64,000 nucleotides of DNA from Cristatella mucedo. Taxonomy: Eukaryota > Bryozoa > Phylactolaemata > Cristatellidae. The position numbers and the translations under genes are program-made. Below are positions 1 through 10,417 of the stretch, piece after piece; the first letter of the stretch is position 1, and every line of letters begins with the position of its first letter. Where the stretch lies: the NCBI GenBank assembly GCA_009760855.2, contig WPIO01000011.1, forward strand, positions 1,494,001-1,558,000. The letters run 5' to 3'. The notes beneath the pieces were generated by a model, which was not told the DNA's origin, ran no database searches, and saw only the letters and a list, made by a program, of their open reading frames with translations.

Positions 1-1059
1 TATGCATGTCCGTCGCTTACCAACGGTACGGCGTAGTACGACTTCCGCTGCTCGATCGCACTGGCAGCTTTTCAATGCGCCAAACGAAGTTGGGCGGAAG
101 CGAAAACGCCGGATGGGCGGCCAGTCGTCACGTCGCCCTATAGCGAAGTGGGTCGGTCATAGAGAACAGAGCGCAAGCTGCTGGAATGCCGTGGCGTTTC
201 CATTTGAAAAACTCTTTACAGTTCATAGACCTGTGGCATTGTAGCACTTCAACGTTCAATCGTATCTATGAGGACAACGCTTCTTGCGAGTACATGTGCA
301 AAAATGACAAGTTATATTTTCCTGCACTTTCTTACACCTTAGTACCTTTGTTATATCGCTACAGTAGCTACAGTACAAATTTCCCGAAAGAGTCAATGTA
401 AAAAATGTAAATTCAGGGGCCAACAAACGGACCTAGGCTCTTATAGGTATAGATAGCCGTCTCAAGCGGACTCGCTGTGCTACGAGTGCAGCAAATACTT
501 GTGGCTGTTTTATGCGGGTCGACAATGCAATACGATGTATAAACGTGCTTTATGACCGTACGACTCGCGAATAGCAGATTCGCTGCAACCATCTCACATC
601 AGGACACACGAATGCTACTGTTGGAGTGGCCATAATGAAATAACCACTTTCAGTTGTACACTAAAGCGCCAGAGAAGATTAGTAAGGAGGGTTATATGAA
701 GGTAGACCTTCTGCTCAGTGTCTTGGGCCTCCAAGCAATAGAGATTCTTAAGACGTTTAACTAGGGCATCGATTCGGATTGTGTTGTGCACAAATCGAGG
801 GATTTTTTCATCTATCGGAAGAACAGAAACCCACGAGCGTCTCCTGTCTTCCGCTGCCGACAGAAATACAGGGAGACTTTGCCACTTTGCTCTCCGATGC
901 ATTCTGCGCAGATGTGATCTGATGCCTCGGATCGGAGCGAACGTATCGCCGATCTGATGACGGGTGAAGATCGTCACACTTTTCTTCTCGGACGCAGATT
1001 ACGAAAAACTCTTGCCCAAGATTTAACGACCCTTGTCCGAACCTCAGCTGATTCCTGAT

Positions 1060-1060
<1 letters not shown>
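1..1060. other. No gene recognised
   Basis: Both strands are cut by frequent stops. The longest open frames (about 120 codons) have biased composition and no domain that I recognise. I see no repeat family, tRNA or splice-compatible exon chain here. Confidence 0.5.
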
Positions 1061-1138
<78 letters not shown>

Positions 1139-1345
1139 TAAGAGAGAGAGAGAGGAACACAGAAGGAGAGAGAGGGAGAGAGAGGAGCGAGAGGGACAGA
1201 GAGAGTAAGAGAGAGAGAGAGAGAGAGAGAGAGTGGGAGAGAGGGAAGAGAGAGGAGAAAGAGAGATTAAAAGAGAGGGAGAGTAAGAGAGAGGATGAGA
1301 GAGGGAGAGTGAGGGGAGAGAGAGAAGAGAGACAAAGACAGAGAC

Positions 1346-1396
<51 letters not shown>
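1061..1396. repeat. (GA)n microsatellite, long and interrupted
   Basis: An almost pure AG/GA tract of about 70 bases is followed by about 260 bases of GA-rich interrupted array with scattered GGGAGA, GACAGA and AAGAGA variants, ending in another pure run. The open frame through it, made of Arg-Glu dipeptides, is a compositional artefact. Confidence 0.95.
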
Positions 1397-1400
<4 letters not shown>

Positions 1401-3350
1401 TGGGTTTTGTCACTACCGGGAAGTCACCCGGTTCTGTTTGGTCATTCGGCACTTTACATGTGCTGTAGGTTCGTGCTGAAGCAGCTGGGCGGAGGCGAGA
1501 AAGTCAAGCGTCCGCGGGAAGAATGAAGGTAGAATTGATGCCGTTGGAGCGATCGGCTCCCGTTCAGCTTTGAATATTTGGGGTCATCGAGGTGGATGAA
1601 GTCAGGAATGAGTGCATGAGATGTCGTCTGGAGGACTTCGTGTGCTCTCGCACGATTTTTTGCGTGTATGCGATGCAGTATCGGTGTACCGTTGCGGAGT
1701 CGTCCACTGAAGCAGCACATTTAACGGTCTTTAAAAGGCAAGCGGTGCCGAGCACAGAAAACGAAAACTTGAGGGGAAGAAGAGAGCCAGAGTGCCAGTC
1801 CAGCAGGGTACAAGGATGCTTTCTTTGAAGAAGGCAAAGCTGAAGAACTGTGAAGGCACAGGAAGACACCAGGAAAATTTTGACAATCACACACAGAGGG
1901 AATAAGGAAGAATAGTTCGAGGAGGACAAACGCAAGCAGGACGGAGAGAATGGCAAGAACAGTGAAGAGGAGAAAAAGATTGAAGGCAGAAAACGTGAAA
2001 AAAAAACTGGAGGCACAAGCGCACTGTCTGCTCGGTGAAGGCTTCATGAACAAACAAGAAGCTTCGCTCTGCGAAGACAAAGGCAGTCACCCTGTAGACT
2101 ATGGAGATGCAAGCACAACCACAAGAGAAGAAGATGCACAATCAACTGCAATTTCCCAATTGTTGACCGTGAACAATAGTGGCAACCTGAAGTGTGAGAT
2201 CAAGCCTCTGTTTTACACGTCATTCCGCAGCAACTTCGAACTGAACTAGTACTACGAGGATCAAGCCCGTTTCGGAACAAAGAAGGTCCATTTGCTGCAA
2301 AAGCTGATCGAGCGATGAGCACAGCCTGGTCACCGAGAGGCAACTTACAATAATGCGCATGAAGTGAGCAGGACCTGGCTGGTTCTACTCTCCCTCAAAG
2401 CTGTCGGAATATTGCTTCCGTTTTTTGCTCTTCCCTATGTCCACCCAAAATTCACGATCGTCACTTGAATTTGCAAATAGGTGTAGCCAGTGTATGAAAT
2501 CTGAGAAACCAACTGCCCATGACAGCAGTCCTCGTCACCGGCTGGCTTGCATCACGTGGAAGAAACAGAGAGGAGACTTCTTAAAGGAAGTGAAATAGCG
2601 CTGCTGTTGAGGCACATACCTTATTTAAAAAGCACCGATAGCAAGAAATCCTAAAGAGAGTTCTCAGCTGCATCAAGTTCTCTGTCGGTTTCTCAGAATC
2701 TGGCAGTTTGTGGTCAATAAGAGAGTCTTGGTCTGGCTGGTGAGAGAAGCATTAAAAACTTTTTGGGACTTCATCATCGTCTAGCTCAGTGCGATCCTAT
2801 TCTGCAATTAAACCTGAACCACACCAGAAAGAATCCAAAGTCAGTCTCTAATCTGGCTCATCAAATCTACAATTAGATCCTTGGTATACTTGCATCCACA
2901 GTCAGAGACAAGCTACACTGCGACATACGGCGAAACAAGTACTATGGAATTATGTTTGACTAAACTCCCGATTTAGCACACCCCTAGCAGATATCTGTGG
3001 TCATTAGTAATGTCTATGTTCATTTTACCAACAAAACAGTCCTCGTCAAAGAGTCTTTCTCGGGCGGTTTCATCAAGTCTACGCCAAAGATACTGCAGCA
3101 ATTCTGCAGGACAACTTTGGAAAGCACCTCCCGCAGCGCCATCGCGAAGCGATTGAGGGGCGCTCCAACACCTGGATGGGTGTTGGCAACGGCGGCGGCA
3201 CAGCGTCCTGCGTCAGCAGATCGAGCAACCGAAATGAGCAGCCGAGCTCCTCCTTGCGGCACGCGTTCGGTTTCCGGTATGCACGCTCAGCCCGGGCTCA
3301 ACCTGACCCGACCTATTAACCTACTCTGAGGCGGCCTAATCGGAGGAATG
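1397..3350. other. Gene-free stretch, possible degenerate coding remnant
   Basis: No gene model can be supported. On the plus strand, between about 1790 and 2330, a lysine/glutamate-rich frame runs through several frameshifts and stops; the longest intact piece is 1950-2249. After it, 2249-2320 reads openly in another frame. This looks like a decayed gene or retrocopy, but I do not recognise the protein. No terminal repeats or poly(A) tail are evident. Confidence 0.35.
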
Positions 3351-3845
3351 GGGTTTGACGAAGTGCCTCAATCCACTGCAATCCACTCTACTTAGGCAAG
3401 CAACAGCCAGACGTAAGCGTTGCCGAGCTCAAATTTGTCACTGATATTGTTGTACACGTTCGAATTTATCTGTCCACAAACTTTCATGTCGCTGCGCCCA
3501 TGCGCACTTATGCAAATGAGCTTTGGCGCCGGACGCCTGTACCGAAATCCATCGAAATCCATTCTAGTTCTCGTCAAATCAACCACAAATCAGCTGCAAA
3601 CAGCTCCACAAAGTTTGGAATATCAAACTACGCTACACGTACAATGTACCCAGAAAAGTTCTCGCGATTCCGCTCACGCATTCTCACGAATTCCACTGAA
3701 ATAAGATTGCAATGGCCCAGGCCAATACCGCAATCCACCGCAATCCACTGCATTCCACCATGCAACGAAAGAAATCCTGATCGAAAAGCTTCTTTTTAGA
3801 TTGCATATGACAGAATACTCTCCGAAAATTGCGTTAAAAAATTTC
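3351..3845 (+). repeat. Left inverted arm of foldback element
   Basis: Pairs with 4988-5470. It contains the outer CAATCCACTGCAATCCAC repeats, a central stretch with few differences between arms, and an inner border near GATTGCATATGACAG, found in both arms. The arms differ by scattered substitutions and small indels. Confidence 0.8.
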
Positions 3846-4987
3846 GTTTGCATGGGTATGGCCGTTCTCGTGCAATGCACTGCTATCGACTGCAGTAGCC
3901 CGGGCCAATACCGAAATCCACTGTAATCCACAGAATCCACCGCATAAAAAATCCAAATACATTGCACCGAGTTCCAGTTTTATTGCATGTTAAAGTGCAC
4001 CATGCTGTGTGCACAACCACGTAAAATTAAAAAAATTGTGCAATCTCGCACTGTGGCAATGGGCGGCAATCGCCTGAAATGAGCTTGAAAACTACCGAAA
4101 TCAACTCTATTCCACTGCAAATCATCCTCAAATCGCCATCGCGGAGCTCTAGTTGACATTGCATATAGGACTAGACTCAATTCAAAGTGTATCCACAAAG
4201 TATTTCACTCCATTTGGCACACGCGTTCTCATGCAATGAATTGCAATCGACTGCAACGACCCGGTCCCATACCGCAATCCACCTCAATCCGCCGAAATCC
4301 ACAGCAATCCAATACACAGCGACCAGAACGCGTACACTAGAAGCTCTAATTATGATTGCACGCTGCTCTACTCTTCGGTTATTGTGTACTTGCATAATTT
4401 GCTGTAATTGCATCGGCCATTCTGCAGCAATGCGCTGCAATCGACTGCAACTGCCCGGGCCAGTACGTCAATGTACCAAAACCCGCCTAAAAACGACCAG
4501 AATACGTACACTTTAAGCTCTAACAGTGATTGCAAGTTGCTCTAATTTTTGGTAATTAAGTAATCCCACAATTTCATTACAATCGCCTCGATCATTCGGG
4601 AGAAATGCACTGCAATTGACTGCAATGGCCCGGGCCAATACCTCAATTTACAGCAATCTGATGCAAAATGCTCTGAAATCGGTTTCGCAATGCTTCAATT
4701 TTTAATGCATGTTACAAAGCACACTGGTTAAAGTTAACCACATCATTTTAAGCAACTGCGCTCGTACAATCTCGGGCAATGCATGGCAATCTACGGCAGC
4801 GGCTCGGCTCGAAGCAGCAATCGACTACAATCCGTGGCAAGTTGACACTAAATTGGCTGCATGAAAAGCCAATTGTCATCGCATTTCACATTTCTTTATG
4901 CTAAAAGTGAAATAGTAAGACTTTCAAGCTATTTTGCACGTTAATTGTCAACAATGCACGGCAATTGACAGCAATGGCAGGGACCAA

Positions 4988-5470
4988 TACCGAAATCCGT
5001 TTTTTAATGTAGTTTTCCCAGAGTGCGCTGTCATATGCAATCAAAAAAGGAGCTTTTCGATCAGGATTTCTTTCGTTGCATGGTGGAATGCAGTGGATTG
5101 CGGTATTGGCCTGGGCCATTGCAATCTTATTTCAGTGGAATTCGTGAGAATGCGTGAGCGGAATCGCGAGAAATTTTCTGGGTATATTGTACCTGTAGCA
5201 TAGTTTGAAATTCCAAACTTTGTGGAGCTGTTTGCAGCTGATTTGTGGTTGATTTGACGGGAACTAGAATGGATTTCGGTGCAGGCGTCCGGCGTCAAAG
5301 CTCATTTGCATAAGTGCGCGTGCGCGCAGCGACATGAAAGTTTGTGGACAGATAAATTCGAACGTGTACAACGATACCAGTGACAAATTTGAGCTCGGCA
5401 ACGCTTACGTCTGGCTGTTGCTAGCCTAAGTAGAGTGGATTGCAGTGGATTGAGGCACTTCGTCGAACCC
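4988..5470 (-). repeat. Right inverted arm of foldback element
   Basis: Reverse-complement partner of 3351-3845. The outer end (GTGGATTGAGGCACTTCGTC) mirrors the left end, and the arm ends abruptly against the GC-rich block that precedes the HAD-like gene. Confidence 0.8.
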
Positions 5471-5992
5471 TGGTCCGGGGGGCCTACTACCTAAAGAGCG
5501 CCCGCGGCGGCTCGCGGTCGCCTCCCGCCGTTCGCGCGGGTAGCGGGCTCATGCACGTGCACGCTAGCTCACGCGCCGCCGGCGCCATACGCCGGCGGCG
5601 CGATGCGCGGTGTGGCGCCTGCGCGCGTCGCTCTTCGCTGACGCGCCCGCCGCTCCGCGAGCATCCCTCAACCGTGACTTCAATCCTGACTTTCTCCGCT
5701 AGGCGGAACTGGTTTTTGGCGTCTGAGCGTCCTAGTGAATGACGAGCCATACTTTCAGTCTTTGTTCGCTGCCGCCGCCATCGACCGGCGGTGTGATGGC
5801 GGCGAATTCGCGAAACCATTCTTTGACGCAAGCGCTCGGTTGAACAAACACGGATCAATCGCGGTCGCACAATGGGCACGGTCAGTTCATTCGCTACCGA
5901 GCCCGACCGGAAGGTTTCGCCGCTCAATAGACGCTCAGAGGAAGTCGCCGGTAGAGGCGCCCCTGCCACAGGCGGTGCAGCGGCCGGCCTGC
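5471..5992 (+). promoter_or_regulatory. GC-rich leader/promoter region of the HAD-like gene
   Basis: Composition switches sharply from the AT-richer foldback element to CpG-dense DNA that continues into the coding region. This is the pattern of a CpG-rich promoter and 5' UTR. An in-frame ATG at 5735 would extend the downstream protein by 86 residues, and a second ATG at 5872 opens an overlapping out-of-frame uORF. No TATA box is convincing. Confidence 0.4.
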
Positions 5993-6371
5993 ATGGAGTC
6001 GCTGGATACCAATGGCGGCGTCCCTGGCCACCGCGACGACTGCGACGGCGAAGGCGGCGGAGTCAGCAACAGCGGCGGCGGCGTTGACGACGACTTCGAC
6101 GACGATGGTGACGGCGGCGACGGCGGCGGCGAGGGCGGCGGCGGCGACGGCGGCGGCGGCAGCGGCGGCGGAGCGCTTCGTCGGCGGCAGCCGAAGCTCA
6201 TTCTCTACTTCGACCTGCGAAACACGATCTTCGTGGCCGACTCCATAACGAACATCACGCCCGAGCAGGCGCTGAACGCCTACCTGACGGGCGTGCTCTG
6301 GGGCCGTGAGCTGCCGGGCGGCGAGTGGCGCTGGCTGAGCGAGGAGCCGTCGCTGCGCTGCCCGGCGGGTT

Positions 6372-6426
<55 letters not shown>

Positions 6427-7324
6427 GACCACATACTACAAGTACCTCGAGGCCGAGCTCGTGCGCAAGGCCGAGGACCGCGAGACGCTGCGCATCGCCG
6501 TCGGCGACTTCGCGCAGACAGCCATCGGCAGTGCGTTCGAGGCGCACCACCGGCGCCACCTGGCGCTGCTTCGCTGGCCGCCGCACTGCGGCGGCGACGA
6601 TGCCGAGGCGGCGGCGGCGGCGCACGACAAGCTGACGCTGGCCGGCCGCGACGGGCAGCGTTACCACTATATCCTGCCCGCTTTCTATCGCACCATCGAG
6701 CGGCTGGCCAAGGAAGGCCGCGAGTACGCCATCGTCGTGCGCACATACGGGCTCGACTGCGGCAACGCGCTCGACAGCATCCGGCACGCGCTCGCCGGCG
6801 ACCATCCCGACTTTCCCGACCTGCCGTCGTTGAACGTGCGCCGCACGCCGGGCCGCATCGTCCGCGGCGGCGGCGGAGACGACATCGTCTTGCAGGTGCT
6901 CGACCGGCGGGAGCGCGTTCGCAAGCAGGTGACAGGCGACCGGCGGATCTACGAGCACTTCTGCCGAAGCGAGGGTGTGACGGGCTACGTGGACGACTTC
7001 GACGCATGGCAGCGCGACTGCTTCTGCCATCGCAGCGCGAAGCCTCTGTGGCTGGACGCGGCCGACGCCGAGCATCGGCACATTTTCTTCGACGACAACT
7101 ACAGGCCCGGCATGAAGGACAGCATCGTCAACGTGCGGCTGCTGGGCGCCGCCGGCGGCGCCGGCGACGAAGCGGTCAGCCTGAGCACGCGCCAGTCGGC
7201 GGCGTACGCCAACGTGTCGCTCGTGCAGGTCGACCTGCTCGAGTGCATCCGGAACGAGTCGTACTTTTACGACCGCATCGTCGAATGCGAGCGCAACGCG
7301 CAGGCGCAGGGAGCCGCCATCTAA
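5993..7324 (+). CDS. Conserved uncharacterised protein, HAD-phosphatase-like motifs
   Basis: The frame is uninterrupted and apparently intronless, giving 443 residues from the preferred Met at 5993 (529 if the in-frame ATG at 5735 is used). I prefer 5993 because the 86 upstream residues look like translated leader. Residues 10-65 are an acidic Asp/Gly-rich tail. The folded part starts at about residue 68. KLILYFDLRNT (nucleophile candidate Asp74) resembles HAD motif I (DxDxT), but the second Asp is replaced by Arg. AIVVRTYG (Thr251) resembles motif II, and HIFFDDN (Asp367-368) resembles motif IV. Between them are conserved-looking YYKYLE, GDF, RDGQRYHYILPAFY and AKPLW segments. A run of 17 Gly from pure GGC repeats interrupts residues 128-144. 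I infer a HAD-fold protein with altered or lost phosphatase activity; the substrate is unknown. It resembles, from memory, uncharacterised animal proteins. Strong GC3 bias supports coding. Confidence 0.75.
6374..6424 (+). repeat. (GGC)17 coding trinucleotide repeat
   Basis: Seventeen uninterrupted GGC codons give polyglycine inside the HAD-like protein, in the loop between its N-terminal motif and the TYYKYLE segment. Pure codon reuse suggests recent expansion. The array is likely length-polymorphic and prone to assembly error. Confidence 0.95.
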
Positions 7325-7612
7325 AGGCCAAGGCCGCCGTCGTGCCCATGCGGAGCGACGGCAACGTGAGTCGTCGACGCGACGGCCGCGGCCGCTGCCG
7401 CGGCCGCTGCCAGGTCTGCCAGGCAAGAAGCGGTCGGTCGACGGAGCTGTGACTGGCGTGCGAAGAAAGAGAGAGCGAGAGCGAGAGCTAGAGCGAGAGC
7501 TCGTCGTCCAATGCGCAAGTGGCCGCGAGCGGCGATGGCGGGTGGTCGCGGAGCGACCGTCTGCCGAGCGATTGCTGGCGGGAGAAGGAAGTTTGAGGCT
7601 TCGCAGAAGCCA

Positions 7613-7648
7613 AAGCTTCGAGACGCGGGCTCCAGCGTCTCGAAGCTT
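7613..7648. repeat. Perfect inverted repeat (hairpin) in the 3' UTR region
   Basis: AAGCTTCGAGACGC at 7613-7626 is matched by its exact reverse complement at 7635-7648 around an 8-nt loop. In RNA this would be a stable 14-bp stem just downstream of the HAD-like coding region. Confidence 0.85.
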
Positions 7649-8193
7649 CGGCCTCGGCGTCTCTTGACCGCACCACTCCACCGCGTCCTCCGTCCGCGCG
7701 GCGCCGCAGGTCGGACATTCAGCTTATGATTACCGATCGGCTGAGACCGCGATGCGGGCGCATCGGCGGCGGCGGCCAAGAGCGTTAGGGGCCAGCGCGG
7801 CTGAGTCGAGCGCAAGGGGGGCGCTGCTCTCCCCCTCGTCTCGCGCTGCGCCTCGCCGCCGCCAGTTGCTTTTGCGGCGGATTCACAGTCGTGACTTTAG
7901 TTATTGTGCCGCAGAGTTTGCTGTGCTTCGCTGCTTCTACGTACGAGGACGCGAAGTTCAGCTCCGCGCGTACTATTATTTCGGGTCTTAAGTTTTGCCG
8001 GACGGACGGGGCAGCCTGACAAGCTGGGCTTCCGCGCTGTGGGCGGTCTTAGTTTTTTGGGCGGTCATTGTTTTTTGTTTTGTGACGCCCAATCGTAGCG
8101 CCTCAGAAAGCCGCGTCCGACTACGGAGCCTCCTCCTCACGATACTCCAGTCCGGTGCCAGGCGACGGATATCCCCGAACGTTCCTGCGATGT

Positions 8194-8199
8194 AATAAA
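8194..8199 (+). terminator. Candidate polyadenylation signal (AATAAA)
   Basis: Canonical hexamer about 870 nt after the stop codon of the HAD-like gene, in otherwise GC-rich DNA where AATAAA is not expected often. No transcript data support the cleavage site. Confidence 0.4.
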
Positions 8200-8650
8200 A
8201 CCTTGAGCATTCTCTCGCCGTCGCCGGTGGCTGGGCTGACACGCTGCCTCGCAGCTGAGCCTCGCTTGCGACAAGTTCCTCGCCGCCTGCGCGTCCGTCG
8301 CAGCGCACTTCATCTTCGTCCGCGCGCTGCGTCGGACGGGCTTGCCTGCTCGACTTCAAATCTTCAGCGGGGCACCGCCGCCGCCGCCGCCGCTCGGCGT
8401 AGCCTAGCTGCTGCGGCGGCGGCGGCCTCGCTGCTGCTGCGGCCGCCGCGCCATCCTTCCAAGTCCGACTGTGAAGTGGTATATTTCCGCTATATTTATT
8501 TATATAATTCCGCTGCGGCGCGGGCGGGTAGGGAGAAGCCGCCCGCGCCTCGGGCCAGCTGCGCTGCAGAGAAAATCTTCGGCTGCGGCACTTTGCGGCT
8601 GTACGGATCGCATTCGCGCCGCAGTTCGTCGTATTGGCGTCTCTGCGATC

Positions 8651-8652
<2 letters not shown>

Positions 8653-8704
<52 letters not shown>
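8653..8704. repeat. (CT)n microsatellite
   Basis: About 26 uninterrupted CT units in a GC-rich context. Confidence 0.97.
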
Positions 8705-8706
<2 letters not shown>

Positions 8707-9158
8707 GATGGCTCGCTGTAGCGGTATGGGCGAGCGATGGCAGCTCGTCGAAAGAGCCACGTGCCCTCGCTCCGCGCAACTCAACGAGCGAATGCTCGCG
8801 CGCGCCTGCAGACGATGAGTGTTGGCGCCCGCGGGCGCCACTTGGTCCGATCGCTGTCCAACGCTGCATGCTCTTCTTGCATCCGTCTTTCCGTCTTGTC
8901 TCCGAGACGACGACAACGACATAGACTATAGATGATAGAAGCTCCGTCTCCGAGTAGGCGGTGCGGGCTGGTGAGCGAGCGAGCGAGCGAGCGAGCGCGG
9001 CCGCCGGCGGCGGCGGCGTCTCGAGTGCCTGGGACCGTTAGACGTCCCAGACGTCAGGCGGCCATCTTTCTGCGGCCTCTGGTCCGTCGGCGAACCGGGC
9101 GAACCGGCCGCGTGCAGCTAAGAAACTGGAGCCCCCTTTAAGACAGCGAGCAGCTCTT

Positions 9159-9210
9159 GCACGACGCGTCGACGTACGCTGCCGCTGCAGCGTTCGTCGA
9201 CGCGTCGTGC
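9159..9210. repeat. Long hairpin: 23-bp arms with one mismatch
   Basis: GCACGACGCGTCGACGTACG at 9159 and onward pairs with the segment ending at 9210. Fifteen bases match perfectly, then one mismatch and seven more pairs, around a 6-nt loop. No TIR element is evident around it. Confidence 0.85.
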
Positions 9211-9239
9211 TCCGTCCTGCGACGGAACGACTGCGTCGC

Positions 9240-9460
9240 AGGATCAATGTCCGCAAGTCGAAGGCTCGATCGCCGAAGGATTCCCATGTAGTGCACAAGA
9301 TCGCAAGAGCGCTGGCAAGACGCTGAGGAGCGAATGAAAGGAGGAGAGAAACGAGGACGTCGTTCATGTCGGGAGTCCTGAATGAATAAAGGGAGTTGCA
9401 ATAATCTAAACCCGATGTCACAAATGCGGGAACTAGTTTAGCTGCTGCACGCTCATACAC
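9240..9460 (-). mobile_element. LINE fragment (CR1/L2-like reverse transcriptase C-terminus)
   Basis: Reverse-strand translation shows KLVPAFVTSGLDYCNSL followed by ALAILCTTWESFGDRAF. These match the arrangement SRLDYCNSLLxG ... TFGDRAFS near the end of CR1/L2/Rex-type LINE ORF2 proteins. The copy is deleted internally and not functional. Confidence 0.6.
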
Positions 9461-10243
9461 GCCTTTAATTATAGAAACATTAAAAATAAAGGTGCCCTTA
9501 ATTGGAAGAGCTTTTAGCGTACGGGGTGCACAGAGCTTTTAGCACCGCGCCTTCAATGCTCCTCTTGATAACACGTTTCCCACTGCAACATTTACTCAAG
9601 AAACTGGTTCATTTTTTTCAGCTCCCGGCGGCCGTACGACGCCAACTACTTTTCAATGATTTACCTCAACCTGCGATGAACTGCCAAGCCGCACCGATAG
9701 CTCGTCGCTACCGACCGTCGCTTGCGATCCGCTTGCGACGCGCATGCGCGGCAGCGTCTACCCGAAGTAGCCTTGGAGTACCTCGAAGAGCGACTCGTTG
9801 CCTCGAATAAGGGGCGGCGGCGGCGCAATGCGTCGCAGCGAAGCGCAGACGAAGACTGCGAAGGGACGCAAGCGAACAGCGAGTAGAGTCATCGCGCAGA
9901 AAGGAGGTAGGAAAAAATCACTCTTTTTAATTACACGTCAGCAAGTGCACCTATGTCTCATCATCACCTTTGCTACGCGCAAACCGAGAGTCTTGTGAAA
10001 TCTGAACGAGTTCAAGCCCTATCCTTGGAACTAATGGCAACCTGGACGCTTGCCGTGAGTGCGCCGGAACCGTTCATCGGAACAGCGCATCCCGCCGCGC
10101 CGGCTGCTTGTGCGACGAATTCTGGGGAAGTGCTAGCTGGCTACGCGTCTTTACCAACGTAACGCGGTTCACGCGCCCCCGTTAGCGAGAGTCGCTCCGC
10201 ACGAGAAAGCTTCCGGCGTCCGACAATCCCAGTAACCTAGGCA

Positions 10244-10273
10244 GTGAGAGAGAGAGAGAAAAAGAGAGAGAGG

Positions 10274-10318
<45 letters not shown>

Positions 10319-10417
10319 GGAGAGAGGGGGAGAGAGGGGGAGAGAGGGAGAGAAAGAGAGAGAGAAAGAGAGGGAGAGAGGGGGGAGGGGGAGAGAGGGA
10401 GAGAGGGAGAGAGAGAA
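10244..10417. repeat. (GA)n-rich microsatellite, interrupted
   Basis: Interrupted GA array with GGGAGA and AAGAGA variants; the two-phase pure/impure structure resembles the array at 1061-1396. Confidence 0.95.

Larger units (their letters stand above)
3351..5470. mobile_element. Foldback-type element with about 0.48-kb inverted arms
   Basis: The two ends are long inverted copies of each other: about 3351-3845 reads as the reverse complement of about 4988-5470, both beginning with the outer motif GACGAAGTGCCTCAATCCAC. The 1.1-kb middle has at least five diverged direct copies of a module built on GGCCCGGGCCAATACC followed by CAATCCAC-like units, near 3713, 3897, 4258, 4452, 4626 and (weaker) 4974. 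There is no transposase frame. Long inverted arms made of short subrepeats are typical of foldback (FB-like) non-autonomous DNA elements. No clear target-site duplication was found, so exact ends are uncertain. Matching open frames in opposite orientation at 3500 and 5298 are shadows of this symmetry. Confidence 0.8.
7325..8230 (+). other. Probable 3' UTR of the HAD-like gene
   Basis: After the TAA at 7322-7324 there is no further long plus-strand frame with recognisable content. The region stays GC-rich, includes a 14-bp perfect hairpin at 7613-7648, and reaches a canonical AATAAA at 8194. No competing feature is seen, so it is best read as 3' UTR. Confidence 0.4.
8705..10243. other. GC-rich region without a supported gene
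   Basis: It holds a short GAGC tandem near 8972-8998, a long hairpin (9159-9210) and a LINE fragment (9240-9460). Open frames are short and compositional. The high CpG density could mark a promoter island, but no transcript can be inferred. Confidence 0.4.

Noticed and set aside
1033-1479. 148-codon Arg/Glu-repeat frame
   Set aside because: Translation of the GA microsatellite; ends soon after it.
5924-7681. 585-codon open frame on the minus strand opposite the HAD-like gene
   Set aside because: Antisense shadow created by GC-rich codons. It is Ala/Val/Arg-rich with a polyalanine run opposite the GGC array and has no domain; the plus-strand frame carries the conserved motifs.
7988-8869. 293-codon minus-strand frame
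   Set aside because: Includes the microsatellite and GC-rich DNA; no conserved motif and no phase-compatible exons.
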